Assembly: GCA_964537995.1 (NCBI GenBank)
Contig: CAZICW010000013.1
Span: 1 to 35,779, forward strand
Reading direction: 5' to 3'
Source of the DNA: JAFLUQ01 sp964537995
Lineage (GTDB): Bacteria; Bacillota; Clostridia; UMGS1883
Length of the DNA stretch: 35,779 bases
Of this stretch, positions 1 to 9,500 are shown piece after piece (within the stretch, counting starts at the first letter, position 1; each line of letters opens with the position of its first letter). Made by a program: the position numbers and the translations under genes. Under the pieces are notes generated by a model. The model did no database searches. It had not been told where the DNA came from and was given only the letters and a program-made list of their open reading frames with translations.

Positions 1-167
1 AGGTCTTTAAGCCTGTCAGCCGCCTTTGCCAAGGACAAGCCGTTTGACGCGTTTGTCTGCGCCGCGCCGCCGAATACGGCATTTCCCCTTCCGTTTCCCG
101 CGGCAAAAGCCAACGAAACCGAAAGCACAAGCGCGAGTGCAAGTACCGACGCCGTAAATTTTTTCAT
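1..167 (-). CDS. Secreted small protein, N-terminal part only (runs off the window)
   Basis: Only the first 55 or so codons are visible; the rest lies left of base 1. The start is the ATG at 167, preceded by an AGGAAGGTG ribosome site. The protein opens with two lysines and a hydrophobic stretch (LALALVLSVSLAFA) ending in an Ala-x-Ala type cleavage site, so it is a Sec signal peptide. What follows is Gly/Asn/Ala-rich and then a helix-like segment (LSLAKAADRLKDL). No family can be named from this much. It has its own sigma-A promoter and is separated from the upstream protease gene, so it is probably a single transcription unit. The signal peptide call is firm; the function is unknown. Confidence 0.75.
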   Translation of the reverse strand, partial: MKKFTASVLALALVLSVSLAFAAGNGRGNAVFGGAAQTNASNGLSLAKAADRLKD

Positions 168-191
168 AAAAAACACCTTCCTTTCATACTA

Positions 192-220
192 AGTTTATAT
201 TATTTTCTATGAAATGTCAA
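192..220 (-). promoter_or_regulatory. Sigma-A promoter of the secreted small protein
   Basis: On the minus strand a perfect -35 TTGACA (215-220) is followed by a 17-bp spacer and the -10 TAAACT (192-197), which matches consensus at four of six positions. It lies about 25 bases before the start codon of the gene at 167. Confidence 0.65.
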
Positions 221-259
221 TATTGTTTGCAAAAAATATTTTTCGCCTTTGCGGAGCCG

Positions 260-1732
260 TTACAGTATCCCCGTTTCAATTTCGTCCTTCGGTCGCAGCG
301 GAATCATGGAGCCGTCGTCAAACCATGTCAGATGGCAAACGGTAAACCAGCCGAGATACTCCGTTGTGACAGAGGAACGGGCTTCGAGAGTTATATGGGA
401 AAGCCTGCGGTTCGACTGCTTGCCGTCGGAAAAAATGTACCAAACGTCCAAAAGGTCATAGCTGTCAAAGCCGTTATTTGTCATGACGCTGCGCGCATAC
501 CAGTCGTTTTCGTCAATTACGCCGTCCGAAACGGTTATATTTACGCCGAGCAGCGCGTCAAGCATTGCGCCGACATTCAGAATACCGCTTCCGTATGAAG
601 TCTCGTAGCTTGCTTCTCCGGCTTCGGGCCGCGGGGCTTCGGAGGCTGTTTTGCCGAGCAGCGCCAAAAACTCCGTGCTTGTCATGTCGGGATCAATCTG
701 CTTTGCCAGAGCTGCCGCCGCCGTCACAAACGGAGCGGAAAACGAGGTGCCGTTTCCGTATGTATAGCTGTCGGTCGTATCATACACAAGCGAGAGAACG
801 CTTTCTCCGCAGGCGGCAATATTTACTTTGTCGTTATGGTAAGAAAAGCTTGAGCGCTCTCCCGTTTTCCCGATGGACGCGACGCTCACAACGCCGTCGT
901 ATGAGGCGGGATATTGATACGCGCTGTCAACAAGAGGCTTGTCGGGGTCTTTGCTCGTATGATTCCCCGCGGCGGCAACCGGAATAATCCCCTCCGCTAA
1001 CGCGTTATTGATTGCCGTTTCCAAGGTTTTGGAGTTATTTTTGATGCCGAAGCTCATATTTATAACGTCGCAGTCATGTTCGATTGCGTAATTGATTGCT
1101 TCCACTATATGTGTCACCCGAGTGTCGCGACCCTCCGCAAAGGCCTTTATAATCACAAGCTCCGCCTGATTCGCAAGGCTTGCCATGCCGATCCCGTTGT
1201 CGGTCGCGGCGGCAATTATTCCCGTAACCATTGTTCCGTGTCCCGTAGTGTCGGTCACAGAACTGACGTCGCCGGTTATAACATTCCTTTTTGAGGCTAT
1301 CTTGTCATAATCAATGTCGCGGTGGTTGTCCGTCAATCCCGAATCTATTATTCCTATTGTGACGCCGGAGCCGTTGTATACTCCGTTGTTTACGGCGCTT
1401 ATCGCGTTTATCAATTTATACTCGTAATCTATCTGCCACGAATTAAAACGAGTGTCGCTTGTTGTGTCAAAAAGCTCGACGGTATAATTCGGCTCATAGT
1501 ATTCAATCACACCCCGATCGAGCATTTCATCCAGAAGCTCCTCGTCGTCGCAGGTATAAAAGTCAAAAGCAACGTAGTCCGCGTCTATGCTCTCGGCGGA
1601 AAAAGTATGTACGCTATCCGCGGCAAAATCCTCGCTGTATTTAAAAATATAATCCGCCGCGCCGGCTCCCGAAGCAAAAATAAAGCCGGCCGCCGCCGCA
1701 ATAACAGTCAAAAGCAAATACTTCTTTTTCAT
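260..1732 (-). CDS. Secreted subtilisin-like serine protease (S8 family)
   Basis: A secreted S8 endopeptidase of 490 residues. Residues 1-26 form a signal peptide (MKKK followed by a hydrophobic Ala-rich core). Residues 27 to about 95 look like a propeptide. The catalytic triad is visible: Asp130 in IIDSG, His165 in TGHGT and Ser330 in NGTSFSAP, with the oxyanion Asn257 in AAAGN. The last 100 residues or so, beyond the catalytic domain, are not recognised. The start is taken as ATG at 1732 because a GGTGA ribosome site sits five bases before it; the in-frame GTG at 1741 lies inside that site. The protease domain is complete, so it is likely active outside the cell. Substrate is unknown. It is transcribed from its own promoter. 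Confidence 0.9.
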   Translation of the reverse strand: MKKKYLLLTVIAAAAGFIFASGAGAADYIFKYSEDFAADSVHTFSAESIDADYVAFDFYTCDDEELLDEMLDRGVIEYYEPNYTVELFDTTSDTRFNSWQIDYEYKLINAISAVNNGVYNGSGVTIGIIDSGLTDNHRDIDYDKIASKRNVITGDVSSVTDTTGHGTMVTGIIAAATDNGIGMASLANQAELVIIKAFAEGRDTRVTHIVEAINYAIEHDCDVINMSFGIKNNSKTLETAINNALAEGIIPVAAAGNHTSKDPDKPLVDSAYQYPASYDGVVSVASIGKTGERSSFSYHNDKVNIAACGESVLSLVYDTTDSYTYGNGTSFSAPFVTAAAALAKQIDPDMTSTEFLALLGKTASEAPRPEAGEASYETSYGSGILNVGAMLDALLGVNITVSDGVIDENDWYARSVMTNNGFDSYDLLDVWYIFSDGKQSNRRLSHITLEARSSVTTEYLGWFTVCHLTWFDDGSMIPLRPKDEIETGIL

Positions 1733-1743
1733 AAAAATCACCG

Positions 1744-1771
1744 TTAAAATAAATATTCTATTTTATTTTAA
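1744..1771 (-). repeat. Perfect AT-rich inverted repeat over the protease promoter -10 box
   Basis: Ten-base arms TTAAAATAAA (1744-1753) and TTTATTTTAA (1762-1771) flank an 8-base centre. The repeat covers the -10 box and the presumed transcription start. It could be an operator or a 5' end hairpin; low-complexity AT sequence makes chance possible. Confidence 0.45.
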
Positions 1772-1793
1772 TACATATTGCGCCGTTTGTCAA
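1765..1793 (-). promoter_or_regulatory. Sigma-A promoter of the subtilisin-like protease gene
   Basis: Minus-strand -35 TTGACA (1788-1793), 17-bp spacer, -10 TAAAAT (1765-1770). Transcription would start near 1758, giving a leader of about 25 nt. Confidence 0.75.
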
Positions 1794-1836
1794 ACCTTTT
1801 CGCAAACATTTAACAATACAGTTTTTGTAAAAGGAA

Positions 1837-1862
1837 GAAGCCGCCCGATTTCCAAGGGCTTC
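1837..1862 (-). terminator. Terminator-like hairpin downstream of spoVT
   Basis: Read on the minus strand, GAAGCC (1857-1862) pairs with GGCTTC (1837-1842) across a 14-base loop, followed by TTCCTTTT. It lies 114 bases past the spoVT stop codon, so together with the structure at 1882-1943 it probably ends spoVT transcription. Confidence 0.45.
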
Positions 1863-1881
1863 GTTTAAATATTCAAGGAAA

Positions 1882-1943
1882 CGCCGAATAGCTCGCGCCC
1901 GTGACGCGCTCCGCGTCAAACGGCGGTTCGGAATTATTCGGCG
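1882..1943 (-). other. Long imperfect hairpin in the spoVT 3' region
   Basis: Outer arms CGCCGAATA (1882-1890) and TATTCGGCG (1935-1943) enclose a second stem, GACGCG (1903-1908) with CGCGTC (1912-1917), and a short CGCC/GGCG helix between them. The structure is GC-rich and lies between spoVT and the protease gene. It lacks a clean T-tract, so it may be a weak terminator, a 3' stabilising structure, or a small intergenic repeat unit. Confidence 0.4.
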
Positions 1944-1975
1944 CTTTCTTAACGTAAATCGCTTAACGAGTTCGG

Positions 1976-2521
1976 CTATGCTTCCATATGCTTGCCAAGA
2001 AACCCGGCAGCGCTCTGGCAGAGCTTTTCCTCCACCTCTCCCATGCTCTCTCCCGTAAGGTCGGTTATCATTACAACCGTGCCTATAGTGTCGCCCTCGC
2101 TGATTATCGGAGCCATAACCCCGGCGAAATACTTGTCCGCGCCTTCAACTATGGGTATGGGGTCGGAGTCGTCGGCTTCCATGACAAAAATACGTTTTTC
2201 GTCCATCAGACGCTCCAGCTTGTCGCTTATGCGCTTTTCCTGAAGCTCCTTGCGCGGCGCGCCGGAAACGGCAATGACGTTGTCCTTGTCGGTTATAAGC
2301 ACGGGATTGCCGCTGGTTTTGGAAAGCGTTTCCGCATATTCCGACGCAAAGTCGCCAAGCTCGCCGATTGGGGAGTATTTTTTGAAAATGACTTCTCCGT
2401 CACGCTCCGTAAAAATTTCAAGCGGATCGCCCTCGCGTATGCGGAGGGTGCGGCGGATTTCCTTTGGGATAACAACTCTGCCGAGGTCGTCTATTCTTCT
2501 GACTATTCCTGTTGCTTTCAT
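1976..2521 (-). CDS. spoVT: Stage V sporulation protein T, AbrB-family regulator
   Basis: A 181-residue transcription regulator, close to the 178 residues of the Bacillus protein. Residues 1-50 form the swapped-hairpin AbrB DNA-binding domain, seen in the run GIVRRIDDLGRVVIPKEIRR and the following LRIREGDPLEIF. Residues 55-178 form the GAF-like C-terminal domain typical of SpoVT. In spore formers SpoVT modulates sigma-G-dependent genes in the forespore. The ATG at 2521 follows AAAAAGGAGAAA. No good sigma-A promoter was found; an imperfect inverted repeat (CGGAT...TCTCCG) lies upstream at about 2571-2588. It follows rpoC but is separated by a strong terminator, so it should be expressed independently. 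The SpoVT assignment rests on length and both domains; AbrB alone is shorter. Confidence 0.9.
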   Translation of the reverse strand: MKATGIVRRIDDLGRVVIPKEIRRTLRIREGDPLEIFTERDGEVIFKKYSPIGELGDFASEYAETLSKTSGNPVLITDKDNVIAVSGAPRKELQEKRISDKLERLMDEKRIFVMEADDSDPIPIVEGADKYFAGVMAPIISEGDTIGTVVMITDLTGESMGEVEEKLCQSAAGFLGKHMEA

Positions 2522-2603
2522 ATATAAATTTCTCCTTTTTATGCGATGTTACTATCGTATTATTTGCTTACGGAGAAATTTTTATCCGTGGTAAAATTTA
2601 TTA

Positions 2604-2640
2604 AAATAAGGCTGCCGAAAAGCATACGGCAGCCTTATTT
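2604..2640 (-). terminator. Strong intrinsic terminator of the rpoBC operon
   Basis: A perfect 14-bp stem, AAATAAGGCTGCCG (2604-2617) with CGGCAGCCTTATTT (2627-2640), has a 9-base loop and is followed on the minus strand by TTAATAAATTTT. It begins 13 bases after the rpoC stop codon. Confidence 0.85.
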
Positions 2641-2652
2641 TTCGCGAAATTT

Positions 2653-5600
2653 TTATTCTTCTTCGTCGTTATCGCCAAACAGTTTCTCGGACAAATCGAG
2701 GTCAAAATCACTCTCATCGTCCTCGGCGTCATCAAGGTCGTCAAAGCCGTCGCCGCCGACAAGCTCCTCATCAAGCATTATATCGTCGCCGCTGTAAGCT
2801 ATGACGGGGTCAACAACAGGCTCCAGAACGGGCTCATCAAGACCCTCAACCTCTATTTCAACGTCGCGGTACATCGGAACGCCCGTTCCCGCGGGAATCA
2901 GCTTGCCGATGATAACATTTTCCTTAAGTCCGACAAGCGGGTCAACCTTGCCTTTGATTGCGGCGTCGGTAAGAACACGCGTCGTTTCCTGGAACGATGC
3001 CGCCGAAAGGAAGGAATCCGTCGCAAGAGCCGCCTTTGTGATGCCGAGAAGCAGTTCTTTCCCGACAGGAGGATTTTTCCCTTCCGCCTTATACTTTTCA
3101 ACAAGCTCGTTGAACTGTATACGGTTTTCGGTATCGCCGACAAGATAGCTGCTGTCGCCTCCGTCTTCAATGCGCACCTTGCGCATCATCTGGCGGACGA
3201 TTACTTCTATATGCTTGTCGGAAATGTCAACCGCCTGAGAGCGGTATACGCTTTGCACTTCCTTAACAAGATACTCCTGAACGGTCGTAAGGCCGTTTAT
3301 GCGGAGTATGTCGTGCGGATTTACGCTTCCGACGGTAAGCTTGCCGCCCTTTTCGATAACGTCGCCGTCCTTTACGAACAGATGCGCGCCGAATGGAATG
3401 GGTACGGAAACGCTCTCCGGAAATTCACCGCTCTCGTCGGTGATAACCACAATGGTCTTGTTCTTTTCGTGCTGAATCGAAACCTTGCCGCCGATTTCGG
3501 ATATAATCGCGACGCCCTTGGGCTTCCTTGCTTCAAAAAGCTCTTCGACACGGGGCAAGCCCTGAGTGATGTCGTTTACGTCGTTACCGGCAACGCCGCC
3601 CGTATGGAAGGTTCTCATTGTGAGCTGAGTACCTGGCTCGCCGATCGACTGAGCCGCGATTATGCCTACGGCTTCGCCGACATTGACGAGGTCGCCGCCG
3701 CTGGCGAGGTTTGCGCCGTAGCAGTGTGCGCACACGCCGACCTTGCTGTGGCAGGCGAGTACGCTGCGTATTTTGACTTCCTCGATGCCCGCAGCCTCTA
3801 CAGCCAGAGCTTCGCTTTCGGTTATCATGTGGTTTTCATGAACTATGACTTCGCCTGTCTGCGGATTGACAATATCGGCGCAGGGTATGCGGCCGATAAG
3901 CCTTTCGTGCAGCGACTCGATTATTTCCTTCCCGTCGTAAATGGCGGAAACGGTTATTCCGTCGCGGGTTCCGCAGTCAATCTCCCGGATTATAACGTCC
4001 TGAGCGACGTCAACCAAACGGCGGGTCAAATAACCTGAGTCAGCCGTGCGCAGAGCCGTATCCGTCAGACCCTTGCGCGCGCCGTGGGTGGAAATGAAGT
4101 ACTCCAAAATGTTAAGTCCCTCGCGGAATGACGCACGGATGGGAATTTCGACGGGACGACCGTCCGTGCTTGCCATAAGGCCGCGCATACCGGCAAGCTG
4201 GCGAATCTGATTGATGCTGCCGCGCGCGCCGGAGGTCGCCATCATATAGATGGGATTGTATTTGTCAAGGTTCTTCATCAGGTTTTTGGAAATGTCATCG
4301 TTCGCGTTCTGCCACGTTTCGATTACTCGGGAATAACGCTCGTTGTCGGTTATGAAGCCCCGACGGTAGAGCTTTGTTATGGCTTCAACCTCATGCTCGG
4401 CTTCCGCAAGGCGTTCCTGCTTCGAGCCGGGAATCTCCATGTCGCTGACGCTGATTGTGATTGCGCCGCGCGTGGAGTATTTATAGCCCAAATCCTTTAC
4501 GTTGTCAAGCACTACAGCCGTCTTTGTAACTCCGTGGATACGAATGCAGCGATCGACGATTTTTCCGAGCTGCTTTTTATCGACTACGAACTGAACCTCA
4601 AGCTCAAATTCGTTCTTGCCGTCGCTTCTGTCAACAAAACCGAGATCCTGAGGAATAATCTCGTTGAAAATAAGCCGTCCGACAGTGGCGCGGATTATCT
4701 TGCTGCGCTTGGTTCCGTCCTCGTCTTCCTTGTATACGCGAACGTTTATGGGAGCGTGCAGTCCGACGTCACCGCTGTCGTATGCCATCATAACCTCGTT
4801 CACGTCGCAGAAGAAGTGTCCTTCTCCCTTTTCTCCGCCAAAGCACCCCTCCTCGGTGTATTCCGCGGGGCGCTTGCCCTCGGCTTCAAGAGCGGTATTG
4901 GTTTTTACAAGGTCGTCGAAGTATTCGACAAGCTGTTTTTCTTCATAGCCGCTGTCGCCGGGGTCGGTTATGCGAACCTCCTTGGGCTTGCAGAGCGTGA
5001 GGTAATAGCTGCCGAGAACCATATCCTGCGTCGGCACGGTTACAGGCTTGCCGTCCTGAGGCTTGAGCAGATTGTTCGCCGAAAGCATCAGGAAGCGGGC
5101 CTCCGCCTGCGCCTCCGGAGAAAGCGGAACATGAACCGCCATCTGGTCACCGTCGAAGTCGGCATTGAACGCCGTACATACAAGCGGATGCAGACGGAGA
5201 GCGCGTCCCTCGACAAGAATAGGCTCAAACGCTTGGATGCCCAGACGGTGAAGCGTGGGAGCGCGGTTAAGCAAAACCGGATGCTCCTTGATTACGCTTT
5301 CCAGAACATCCCATACCTCGTCCTTGGCGCGTTCCACCATGCGCTTTGCGTTCTTTATATTCTGCGCGCTGCCGTTTGCCACAAGCCGTTTCATGACAAA
5401 GGGCTTAAACAGCTCCAACGCCATTTCCTTCGGCAGACCGCACTGATAAATTTTCAGAGAAGGCCCTACAACGATAACGCTGCGTCCGGAGTAGTCCACG
5501 CGCTTGCCCAGCAAATTCTGACGGAAGCGTCCCTGCTTGCCCTTGAGCATATCGGACAGGGATTTCAGCGCACGATTTCCCGGGCCGGTTACGGGACGGC

Positions 5601-6504
5601 CGCGGCGGCCGTTATCAATGAGGGCGTCCACTGCCTCCTGAAGCATTCTCTTTTCGTTGCGTACAATGATTTCGGGCGCGTTAAGCTCCAAAAGACGGTT
5701 AAGCCGGTTATTTCTGTTGATAACTCTTCTGTAAAGGTCATTGAGGTCGCTGGTAGCGAAGCGTCCGCCGTCGAGCTGAACCATCGGGCGTATGTCGGGC
5801 GGAAGCACGGGAATACGCGTCATTATCATCCATTCGGGCTTGTTGCCGCTCTTACGGAAGGCTTCCACAACCTCAAGCCTCTTTATGAGTTTCTGCTTTT
5901 TCTGTCCCTGCGAAACCTCCAGTTCCTCACGAAGCTCGGCGCTGAGTTGGTCAAGGTCAATCTCCTTGAGCAGCTCCAGAATCGCTTCAGCGCCCATGCC
6001 GACGCGGAAGCTGTCGCCGTACTTTTCGCGGTACTTCTCATACTCCTGCTCGTTGAGAGTTTCCTTTTTGACAAACTCCGTTGCCTTTCCGGGGTCGAGA
6101 ACAATATATTGAGCAAAATAAAGCACCTTTTCGAGCGCGTTGGGCGATATGTCAAGCAGTATGCCCATTCTGCTGGGAATACCCTTAAAATACCAGATGT
6201 GGCTCACGGGAGCCGCAAGCTCAATATGTCCCATTCTTTCGCGCCGCACCTTGGCGCGTGTAACCTCAACGCCGCAGCGGTCGCAGATTATGCCCTTGTG
6301 ACGGTTTTTCTTATATTTTCCGCAGTGACATTCCCAGTCCTTCGTCGGGCCGAAAATTCTTTCGCAATACAGACCGTCACGTTCGGGCTTAAGAGTTCTG
6401 TAGTTGATGGTTTCCGGCTTTTTGACCTCGCCGTAGGACCATTCGAGTATTTTTTCGGGAGACGCCAAACTGATTTGTATCGAATCAAACATATTGAAAT
6501 CCAT
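2653..6504 (-). CDS. rpoC: DNA-directed RNA polymerase beta' subunit
   Basis: The beta' subunit of RNA polymerase, 1283 residues. The N-terminal zinc site is seen at Cys59, Cys61, Cys74 and Cys77, and the catalytic magnesium loop NADFDGDQ at 447-454. The second zinc cluster (CHSKVGVCAHC) and the trigger-loop region (TMRTFHTGG) are also present. The C-terminal 45 residues or so are very acidic (runs of Asp and Glu ending DNDEEE), as is the tail of the neighbouring beta subunit. The start ATG at 6504 follows GGGAGGAG at good spacing; an in-frame ATG at 6492 is less well placed. It lies 17 bases after rpoB in the same operon and ends at the terminator at 2604-2640. Confidence 0.98.
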   Translation of the reverse strand: MDFNMFDSIQISLASPEKILEWSYGEVKKPETINYRTLKPERDGLYCERIFGPTKDWECHCGKYKKNRHKGIICDRCGVEVTRAKVRRERMGHIELAAPVSHIWYFKGIPSRMGILLDISPNALEKVLYFAQYIVLDPGKATEFVKKETLNEQEYEKYREKYGDSFRVGMGAEAILELLKEIDLDQLSAELREELEVSQGQKKQKLIKRLEVVEAFRKSGNKPEWMIMTRIPVLPPDIRPMVQLDGGRFATSDLNDLYRRVINRNNRLNRLLELNAPEIIVRNEKRMLQEAVDALIDNGRRGRPVTGPGNRALKSLSDMLKGKQGRFRQNLLGKRVDYSGRSVIVVGPSLKIYQCGLPKEMALELFKPFVMKRLVANGSAQNIKNAKRMVERAKDEVWDVLESVIKEHPVLLNRAPTLHRLGIQAFEPILVEGRALRLHPLVCTAFNADFDGDQMAVHVPLSPEAQAEARFLMLSANNLLKPQDGKPVTVPTQDMVLGSYYLTLCKPKEVRITDPGDSGYEEKQLVEYFDDLVKTNTALEAEGKRPAEYTEEGCFGGEKGEGHFFCDVNEVMMAYDSGDVGLHAPINVRVYKEDEDGTKRSKIIRATVGRLIFNEIIPQDLGFVDRSDGKNEFELEVQFVVDKKQLGKIVDRCIRIHGVTKTAVVLDNVKDLGYKYSTRGAITISVSDMEIPGSKQERLAEAEHEVEAITKLYRRGFITDNERYSRVIETWQNANDDISKNLMKNLDKYNPIYMMATSGARGSINQIRQLAGMRGLMASTDGRPVEIPIRASFREGLNILEYFISTHGARKGLTDTALRTADSGYLTRRLVDVAQDVIIREIDCGTRDGITVSAIYDGKEIIESLHERLIGRIPCADIVNPQTGEVIVHENHMITESEALAVEAAGIEEVKIRSVLACHSKVGVCAHCYGANLASGGDLVNVGEAVGIIAAQSIGEPGTQLTMRTFHTGGVAGNDVNDITQGLPRVEELFEARKPKGVAIISEIGGKVSIQHEKNKTIVVITDESGEFPESVSVPIPFGAHLFVKDGDVIEKGGKLTVGSVNPHDILRINGLTTVQEYLVKEVQSVYRSQAVDISDKHIEVIVRQMMRKVRIEDGGDSSYLVGDTENRIQFNELVEKYKAEGKNPPVGKELLLGITKAALATDSFLSAASFQETTRVLTDAAIKGKVDPLVGLKENVIIGKLIPAGTGVPMYRDVEIEVEGLDEPVLEPVVDPVIAYSGDDIMLDEELVGGDGFDDLDDAEDDESDFDLDLSEKLFGDNDEEE

Positions 6505-6521
6505 AATTGCTTCTCCTCCCT

Positions 6522-9500
6522 TTAATCTTCTTCATCGTCGTCAAAGCCTTCGTTTTCCATTGCGAAAAGCTCGCTTTCGTCGGGTTCGTCAATACTGTCG
6601 AGATCGGAAACGCTTTCCTCGCCCTCCTGCTTGTTTTCAAGCAGCTCGCGCATAAGCTCCTCAGCGGCGTCAACCTCACGGTAGCCGGCTCCGAAGCCGT
6701 CGTTTACCTGCTTAAACTCATCATGATAGGCTTCATAGTTAGGTTCGTCCTCATCGTCGTCGTTAAGCTCAATTACGTTTCCGTCCTTATCCAGCACATT
6801 CACGTCCAAGGCAAGAGCCTGAAGCTCCTTAACAAGCACCTTAAAGGATTCGGGTATGCCGGGGGTGGGGACATTTTCACCCTTTACGATCGCTTCATAG
6901 GTCTTTACACGTCCGACAACGTCGTCGGATTTGACGGTCAGGATTTCCTGAAGCAAATAAGCCGCGCCGTAAGCCTCCAGCGCCCATACCTCCATTTCAC
7001 CGAAACGCTGTCCGCCGAACTGAGCCTTGCCGCCCAGAGGCTGCTGCGTAACAAGAGAATACGGGCCGGTGCTTCTTGCGTGAATTTTATCGTCAACAAG
7101 ATGGTGAAGCTTGAGGAAATACATATAGCCGACGGTTACGGGATTATCGAAGGGTTCGCCCGTGCGTCCGTCGTAGAGAACGGTTTTGCCGTCACGGTTA
7201 AGCCCCGCTTCCTCAAGCAGCTCCATAATATCCCTTTCGTTTGCGCCGTCAAATACGGGGGTCGCGACCTTGAAGCCGAGCTTGCTTGCCGCCATTCCGA
7301 GGTGAACCTCCAGAACCTGACCGATGTTCATTCGGCTGGGCACGCCCAGAGGATTGAGTACAAGGTCAAGCGGACGGCCGTCGGGCAGGAAGGGCATATC
7401 CTCAACGGGAAGCACGCGGGAAACAACGCCCTTGTTTCCGTGGCGGCCCGCCATTTTGTCGCCGACGCTTATCTTACGCTTTTGCGCAATGTATACACGG
7501 ACAAGCTCGTTAACTCCGGGAGGAAGCTCATCGTTGTTTTCGCGGGTAAATACCTTAACGTCCACAATTATGCCGCTCTCTCCGTGAGGAACGTGAAGCG
7601 ACGTATCGCGCACCTCACGCGCTTTTTCGCCAAATATCGCGCGCAGCAGTCTTTCCTCCGGAGTGAGGTCGGTTTCTCCCTTGGGCGTAACCTTCCCGAC
7701 AAGTATGTCGCCGGGGCGCACCTCGGCGCCGATTCTGACAATTCCGCGCTCGTCAAGATTTTTAAGCGCGTCGTCGCCCACATTGGGAATGTCGCGTGTT
7801 ATTTCCTCCGCGCCCAGCTTTGTATCGCGGGACTCGGATTCGTATTTTTCGATATGCACCGAAGTGAAAACGTCGTCGCGCACAAGATTTTCGTTTAGCA
7901 GCACGGCGTCCTCGTAGTTGTAGCCTTCCCAAGTCATAAAGCCTATGAGGACATTGCGGCCGAGGGCAATTTCGCCGTTGTCCGTAGCAGGGCCGTCGGC
8001 AATAATATCTCCCTCGTATACTGTCTCGCCGGCCTCGACTATGGGACGCTGATTTATACAGGTGCCTTGGTTGGAGCGCATGAATTTAAGCAGCTTATAG
8101 CTGTGACGCTCGCTGTTTTTATCCTTTATGACAATTTCGTTGGCGCTTACTTTTTCAACAACGCCGTTCTGCTTTGCAAGCACAACAACGCCCGAATCCT
8201 TTGCCGCCTTGTATTCCATGCCCGTGCCGATTATCGGCGACTGAGGCTTAAGCAGCGGAACCGCTTGGCGCTGCATATTCGAACCCATAAGGGCACGGTT
8301 CGCGTCGTCGTTTTCGAGGAAGGGAATCATTGCCGTCGCAACCGACACAACCTGCTTGGGCGAAACATCCATATAGTCAATGTTTCCGGCAGTAACCTCA
8401 ATGATTTCGTTGCGGTAGCGGGCGGAAACCTTCGCCCTCGCGAAGCGCATTCCTTCGTCGGTCGATTCAAGCGGCTCGTTTGCCTGAGCGACAATATAGT
8501 TGTCCTCGACATCCGCCGTCATATACTCAATCTCATCGGTAACCACGCCCTTGCCTTTAATAACCTTGCGGTAAGGCGCTTCGATAAATCCGTACTCATT
8601 TATGCGCGCGTAGGTTGAAAGAGAGCTGATAAGACCGATATTGGGGCCCTCCGGAGACTCAATCGGACACATTCTGCCGTAATGGGTATAGTGAACGTCG
8701 CGCACCTGAAAGCCCGCTCTTTCGCGGGAAAGTCCGCCGGGGCCGAGAGCCGAAAGACGGCGCTTATGCGTCAGCTCGGCAAGGGGATTGTTCTGATCCA
8801 TAAACTGTGAGAGCTGCGACGAACCGAAAAATTCCTTAATCGCGGCAACCACGGGACGGATATTGATGAGCGACTGAGGAGTTACAATATCCAACTCCTG
8901 AATACTCATTCTTTCGCGCACTCCGCGATCCATACGGGAAATGCCGATGCGGAACTGATTCTGAAGCAGCTCGCCGACGCTGCGCAAACGACGGTTGCCC
9001 AAATGGTCGATGTCGTCAACGTTGCCGATTCCGTGAGCAAGGTTCGTGCAGTAATTGATGGACGCAAAAATATCGTCCACGATTATATGGCGCGGCACAA
9101 GCTCGTTAAGACGCTCGTCCGCAAGACGGAGAATTTCGTCGGTATCGCCGCCCGCTTCTTCGAGAATTTCGTCCAGCACAGACTTGCAGACTCTCTCGTG
9201 TGTAACGTCCCAAAGGCTTACTCCGGCGTATTTGACAGGGTCAACCATGTTGTTGCCGAAAACGACAATATCCTTTTCGCCCGTGTTTATTTTAACCTTG
9301 TTTATGCCTGCCGCGTCAATTTTGCCGGCAATTTCCTTGGTTATTTTTTCGCCCTTCGAAACAAGAATTTCTCCGCTTGAAGGATCCGCAATATCCTCGG
9401 CCGCGATCTGACCGGTTATTCTTGCGGTAACGGCAAGCTTTTTGTTGTATTTGTAGCGTCCCACCTTCGCAAGGTCATAGCGCTTCGGGTCAAAAAACAG

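Noticed and set aside
221..259. Terminator after the subtilisin-like protease
   Set aside because: The stretch has a T-rich run but only weak, broken pairing upstream of it.
4393..6525. 710-codon open frame on the plus strand opposite rpoC, and similar long frames at 6507-7898, 16962-18425 and 32028-33353
   Set aside because: They lie fully antisense to clear genes, show no recognisable domain or ribosome site, and arise from the codon bias of the true genes.
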